A program made the translations under genes and the position numbers. From Hespellia sp. (lineage in GTDB: Bacteria; Bacillota; Clostridia; Lachnospirales; Lachnospiraceae): a stretch of 34,445 nucleotides of DNA. The stretch lies in NCBI GenBank assembly GCA_028694105.1, contig JAQUUC010000039.1, positions 1 to 34,445 of the forward strand. The letters run 5' to 3'. Shown here in pieces: positions 32,312 through 34,445 of the stretch. The notes under the pieces were generated by a model. That model saw only the letters and a list, made by a program, of their open reading frames with translations. It was not told the origin of the DNA and did no database searches. Each line of letters starts with the position of its first letter. Position 1 is the first letter of the stretch.

Positions 32312-33598
32312 CTAGTATTCTCTGATTACGCTGCTGATCTCCGATACAATATCCATCCCTTTAAGATCATTGAGCGCATCCTGCATGTGATATTCTTTCA
32401 CCTTTTCTGTAACGATTACAAGCTCTGCCATCTTATCCTGTGCATTTTTCTGGATAACACGGGCGATACTGACCTTATGGTCTCCGAACACGCTTGCAAT
32501 TCTTGCAAGGACTCCCGGTTCATTTACAACCTGAATACGCAGGAAGAATTTGTTCCTGATTTCCGCAAAATCCTTGATCGGCGTATTCCGGTAGCAGGTG
32601 CAGCTGATTCTTCCGTTGCATCCATAGTCAATGTCTCTCGCCACATCAATGATATCTCCCATGACAGCACTTGCTGTCGGAAGCTCACCGGCACCGCGGC
32701 CATAGAACATCGCATCGTCTACCGCATCTCCATGCACGAATACCGCATTAAAGGAGTCACGCACCGATGCCAGCGGATGATCCTTGTGAAGAAGCATCGG
32801 ATAAACAGCCACTTCAATTCCACCCTCTGTGTTATGTGCAACACCAAGAAGCTTGATGACACTGTCAAATTCCTTTGCATATGCAATGTCTTTTGCTGTA
32901 ATTTTCGTAATTCCCTCTGTATAGACATCCGAGAACACCACTCTGGAATGAAATGCTATGGAAGCCATAATCGCTACTTTTCTTCCCGCATCCAGTCCTT
33001 CTACATCTGCCGTCGGATCTGCTTCCGCATAGCCGAGTTCTGTTGCCTTCGCCAGAGCTGCCCCAAAGTCCATGCCTTCTTCAAACATTTTCGTCAGAAT
33101 ATAATTGGTCGTTCCGTTTACGATTCCGATCACTTCAGAAATCTCATTTCCCGCGAGGCACTGCTTAAGTGGCCGAATAATCGGAATACCGCCTGCAACC
33201 GCTGCTTCGTATAAGAAATCCACCTTGTTTTTCTGTGCGGCATCTAAGAGTTCTTTTCCATGCTCTGCAATCAGGTCTTTGTTTGCTGACACTACATTCT
33301 TCCCTGCGTTCAATGCATCCAGAATCATTGATTTTGCAGGTTCTATACCGCCCATCACCTCAATCACGATGGAAATATCTTTATCTTCCAGAATATCTTC
33401 CCAGCGGTTCGTAAGAAGTGACGCATCCACGCCTTCTCTCTTCTTTTCTATATTATGTACGAGGATCTTTGCAATCTCCATCTGCGCGCCAATCTTCTGC
33501 ACCATTTCGACCTGATTTTTCTGAATTAATTTATATACGCCGGTTCCGACCGTTCCAAGTCCAATCAGCCCCACTTTCACTGTCTTTTGATTTTCCAT
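32312..33598 (-). CDS. hom: Homoserine dehydrogenase
   Basis: A 428-residue NAD(P)-dependent enzyme that reduces aspartate semialdehyde to homoserine, the branch to threonine and methionine. The Rossmann start is VGLIGLGTVGTGVYKLI (8-24). SANKDLIAEHGKELL lies near 104-118, GGIPIIRPLKQ near 135-145, GIVNGTTNYILTKMFEEG near 157-174 and ELGYAEADPTADVEGLDAGRK near 187-207. A C-terminal ACT domain (~348-428, with NEPGVLARIASVFGDH) should give threonine feedback inhibition. AGGAGG precedes the ATG. It is the first gene of the hom-marR-thyA-folA cluster. No T-box or leader peptide is visible upstream. Confidence 0.97.
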   Translation of the reverse strand: MENQKTVKVGLIGLGTVGTGVYKLIQKNQVEMVQKIGAQMEIAKILVHNIEKKREGVDASLLTNRWEDILEDKDISIVIEVMGGIEPAKSMILDALNAGKNVVSANKDLIAEHGKELLDAAQKNKVDFLYEAAVAGGIPIIRPLKQCLAGNEISEVIGIVNGTTNYILTKMFEEGMDFGAALAKATELGYAEADPTADVEGLDAGRKVAIMASIAFHSRVVFSDVYTEGITKITAKDIAYAKEFDSVIKLLGVAHNTEGGIEVAVYPMLLHKDHPLASVRDSFNAVFVHGDAVDDAMFYGRGAGELPTASAVMGDIIDVARDIDYGCNGRISCTCYRNTPIKDFAEIRNKFFLRIQVVNEPGVLARIASVFGDHKVSIARVIQKNAQDKMAELVIVTEKVKEYHMQDALNDLKGMDIVSEISSVIREY

Positions 33599-33625
33599 AA
33601 TTCCTCCTCTGTCTATAACGTTTGT

Positions 33626-33640
33626 GTGAAATTATATCAC
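33626..33640 (-). promoter_or_regulatory. hom promoter -10 within a near-palindrome
   Basis: On the minus strand TGATATAAT (33631-33639) is a perfect extended -10 element. It lies inside GTGATATAATTTCAC, a 15-base near-palindrome with a single mismatched pair, placed about 35 bases before hom. It could be an operator for the MarR-type regulator of the same cluster; that link is inferred. Confidence 0.55.
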
Positions 33641-33693
33641 ATAATTCACTCTGGTACTAGCGTTAGATTTTTCACAGAATGAAACTTACTATA

Positions 33694-33726
33694 GAAAAAA
33701 AGCTTCCCGATAAATCGGAAAGCTTC
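33694..33726 (-). terminator. Rho-independent terminator of tRNA-Gly
   Basis: On the minus strand AGCTTTCCGA/TCGGGAAGCT (one G-U pair) with a 4-base loop is followed by seven or more T residues, just after the tRNA. Confidence 0.88.
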
Positions 33727-33731
33727 AAAAG

Positions 33732-33804
33732 AGCGACAGACGGGGTTCGAACCCGCGACCCCGACCTTGGCAAGGTCGTACTCTACCAGCTGAGCCACTG
33801 TCGC
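33732..33804 (-). tRNA. tRNA-Gly (anticodon GCC)
   Basis: The minus strand folds as a 73-base tRNA. The acceptor stem GCGACAG/CTGTCGC, the D arm with GGCTCAGCTGGTAGAGTA, the anticodon stem CGACC/GGTCG with loop TTGCCAA (anticodon GCC) and the T loop TTCGAAC are all standard. The discriminator is U, as in glycine tRNAs. CCA is not encoded. Confidence 0.96.
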
Positions 33805-33812
33805 ATATATTG

Positions 33813-33833
33813 TGTTCCTTGTTGACCGGAACA
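33813..33833. repeat. Small inverted repeat in the tRNA-Gly leader
   Basis: TGTTCC (33813-33818) and GGAACA (33828-33833) flank a 9-base loop between the promoter and the mature tRNA 5' end. It parallels the longer hairpin in front of tRNA-Leu. Confidence 0.5.
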
Positions 33834-33839
33834 ATAACT

Positions 33840-33868
33840 AATATACTATAACTTGTTTTTATTGTCAA
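33840..33868 (-). promoter_or_regulatory. Promoter of tRNA-Gly
   Basis: On the minus strand a perfect TTGACA (33863-33868), a 17-base spacer and TATATT (33840-33845, 5/6), about 36 bases before the tRNA. Confidence 0.88.
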
Positions 33869-33923
33869 CATAAAATTTCAAAAAATCGAAAAAAGTTTTT
33901 CTGACTGCACGCCCGTCTCCTTG

Positions 33924-33940
33924 TAGACCGTTTTGGTCTA
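33924..33940. repeat. Inverted repeat upstream of the XRE regulator
   Basis: TAGACC (33924-33929) and GGTCTA (33935-33940) are perfectly complementary with a 5-base spacer. It lies about 67 bases before the HTH gene and has no U-tract, so it may be an operator, possibly for the regulator itself. Confidence 0.4.
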
Positions 33941-34006
33941 TATTAGCAACACTCTGCCAAGTCCTATTTATACTAAGGAAAAGATGAACCCGGAAAGGAT
34001 TGGCAG

Positions 34007-34243
34007 GTGATTTTGGTGAAAGTATATCCCAATATAAGAAATCTACGCGAAGACCGCGATTTAACACAGAAGCAGCTGGCTTCACATTTGAATACAAGTC
34101 AGAAAACTTATTCCAGATACGAAACAGGAGAACATAATATTCCAACCGAAATTCTGATTGAACTTGCAGATTATTATTCTGTCAGCATTGATTTTCTTTT
34201 AGGCAGAACAACGCAGAAAGATCCTTATCCGAAAAAAAAGTAA
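34007..34243 (+). CDS. Small XRE-family HTH regulator
   Basis: The only supported plus-strand gene, 78 residues. It is a single Cro/C1-type helix-turn-helix: IRNLREDRDLTQKQLASHLNTSQKTYSRYETGEHNIPTEILIELADYYSVSIDFLLG covers all five helices (~residues 8-66), with a short basic tail PYPKKK. No effector domain is present. The GTG at 34007 has AAAGGA seven bases upstream; the in-frame GTG at 34016, with AGGTGA five bases upstream, is an equally good start and gives MKVYPNIRN, the usual N-terminus of this group. It is divergent from tRNA-Gly and convergent with aspS. It may repress itself through the inverted repeat upstream. Target is unknown. Confidence 0.88.
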   Translation: MILVKVYPNIRNLREDRDLTQKQLASHLNTSQKTYSRYETGEHNIPTEILIELADYYSVSIDFLLGRTTQKDPYPKKK

Positions 34244-34244
34244 A

Positions 34245-34301
34245 AAGCTGTATTCGAACTGACTGATATCATATCAGGCTCCATGTCCACGAATACAGCT
34301 T
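34245..34301. terminator. Bidirectional terminator between XRE gene and aspS
   Basis: A perfect 12-bp stem AAGCTGTATTCG (34245-34256) and CGAATACAGCTT (34290-34301) closes a 33-base region with a nested CTGATAT/ATATCAG hairpin. It is followed by ATTTTTTATT on the plus strand and by a T-rich run on the minus strand, so it can serve both convergent genes. Confidence 0.85.
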
Positions 34302-34306
34302 ATTTT

Positions 34307-34445
34307 TTATTCTTCTTCCGGTAAGTTCACTTTGATAAACAGCTCATCCAGCTGTTTTGCATCGACCGGTGCCGGTGCCTCTGTCATCAGATCTGACGCA
34401 TCCTTGATTTTCGGGAAGGCAATCACGTCACGGATGCTGTCTTGT
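34307..34445 (-). CDS. aspS: Aspartyl-tRNA synthetase, C-terminal end (partial)
   Basis: The last 45 codons of a gene that continues past the window edge. The minus strand reads [23 protein letters not shown], then [13 protein letters not shown] and a final LPEEE before TAA at 34309-34307. [10 protein letters not shown] followed by an aspartate/alanine-rich LMTEAP segment is the recognised C-terminal end of bacterial AspS, where the Arg of [10 protein letters not shown] lies after motif 3 of the class II core. The enzyme charges tRNA-Asp. The gene ends in the stem region of a bidirectional terminator. Full length and indiscriminate or discriminating type cannot be told from this piece. Confidence 0.88.
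   Translation of the reverse strand, partial: QDSIRDVIAFPKIKDASDLMTEAPAPVDAKQLDELFIKVNLPEEE

Noticed and set aside
32387-33214. 275-codon plus-strand frame opposite hom
   Set aside because: Antisense shadow rich in Cys/His/Arg; hom has all its motifs on the minus strand.
23691-33690. T-box or leader-peptide control of ilvE, ilvBN or hom
   Set aside because: I looked for the T-box TGGnACCGCG motif and runs of Leu/Ile/Val or Thr codons upstream of each; the leaders are 30-100 bases and contain none.
33646-34145. Minus-strand frames of 62 and 99 codons around tRNA-Gly
   Set aside because: The first runs through the tRNA and its terminator; the second covers the tRNA promoter and the XRE 5' region. 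Neither has a ribosome site.
1-34445. CRISPR array, insertion sequence or prophage
   Set aside because: No regularly spaced repeats, transposase, integrase or phage structural motifs are seen in any frame; dut and the XRE gene alone are not evidence of a phage.

Overview
The window reads as chromosomal DNA of a low-to-mid GC, probably endospore-forming Firmicute, most likely a gut-type Lachnospiraceae (Clostridia). The pointers are a SpoVAF/GerA-type germination protein, the infC-rpmI-rplT operon with an AUU-start infC and attenuator-like leader, strong Shine-Dalgarno sites, a surface protein with a KTGD-type sorting signal, and an acetolactate synthase with a four-cysteine insert. Species cannot be told from the sequence alone. 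Except for one small HTH regulator near the right end, every gene I support is on the minus strand, so transcription runs from high to low coordinates.

Left accessory part (1-3015): the front of a DUF6718-like gene, a RelA/SpoT-type nucleotidyltransferase overlapping it, an AgrC/AgrA-like two-component pair with no agrB/agrD beside it, and tRNA-Leu(AAG) with its terminator. The genes begin directly past the 3' end of the tRNA, a common place for islands.

Giant adhesin (3099-13451): one 3,450-residue cell-wall protein with a signal peptide, N-terminal adhesin-like domains, about 15 consecutive SpaA/Cna-B modules and a C-terminal sorting signal. No sortase is present.

Housekeeping core (13552-23690): rplT, rpmI and infC behind a ~240-nt leader that looks like an L20-type attenuator; degV; then a probable operon of SAM methyltransferase, hslO, nadE, an orphan substrate-binding lipoprotein, dut and a SpoVAF-like protein, with two ATGA stop/start overlaps. 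ilvE follows with its own promoter and terminator.

Branched-chain and peptide block (23847-28368): a PqqD-like protein, an unknown membrane-anchored winged-helix-like protein, dipeptidase PepD, IlvB and IlvN are closely spaced and appear to read from one good promoter at 28340-28368.

Right part (28413-34445): an OPT-family transporter whose promoter is covered by a perfect 12-bp inverted repeat; a compact hom-marR-thyA-folA cluster linking threonine/methionine supply with dTMP and folate; tRNA-Gly(GCC) with promoter and terminator; a divergent XRE regulator; and the 3' end of aspS. No CRISPR array, transposase or phage structural gene is visible. The most unusual items are the RelA-like/DUF6718 pair, the giant adhesin, the Cys insert in IlvB, the PqqD-PepD gene group, and the inverted repeats at the OPT promoter and in the tRNA leaders.
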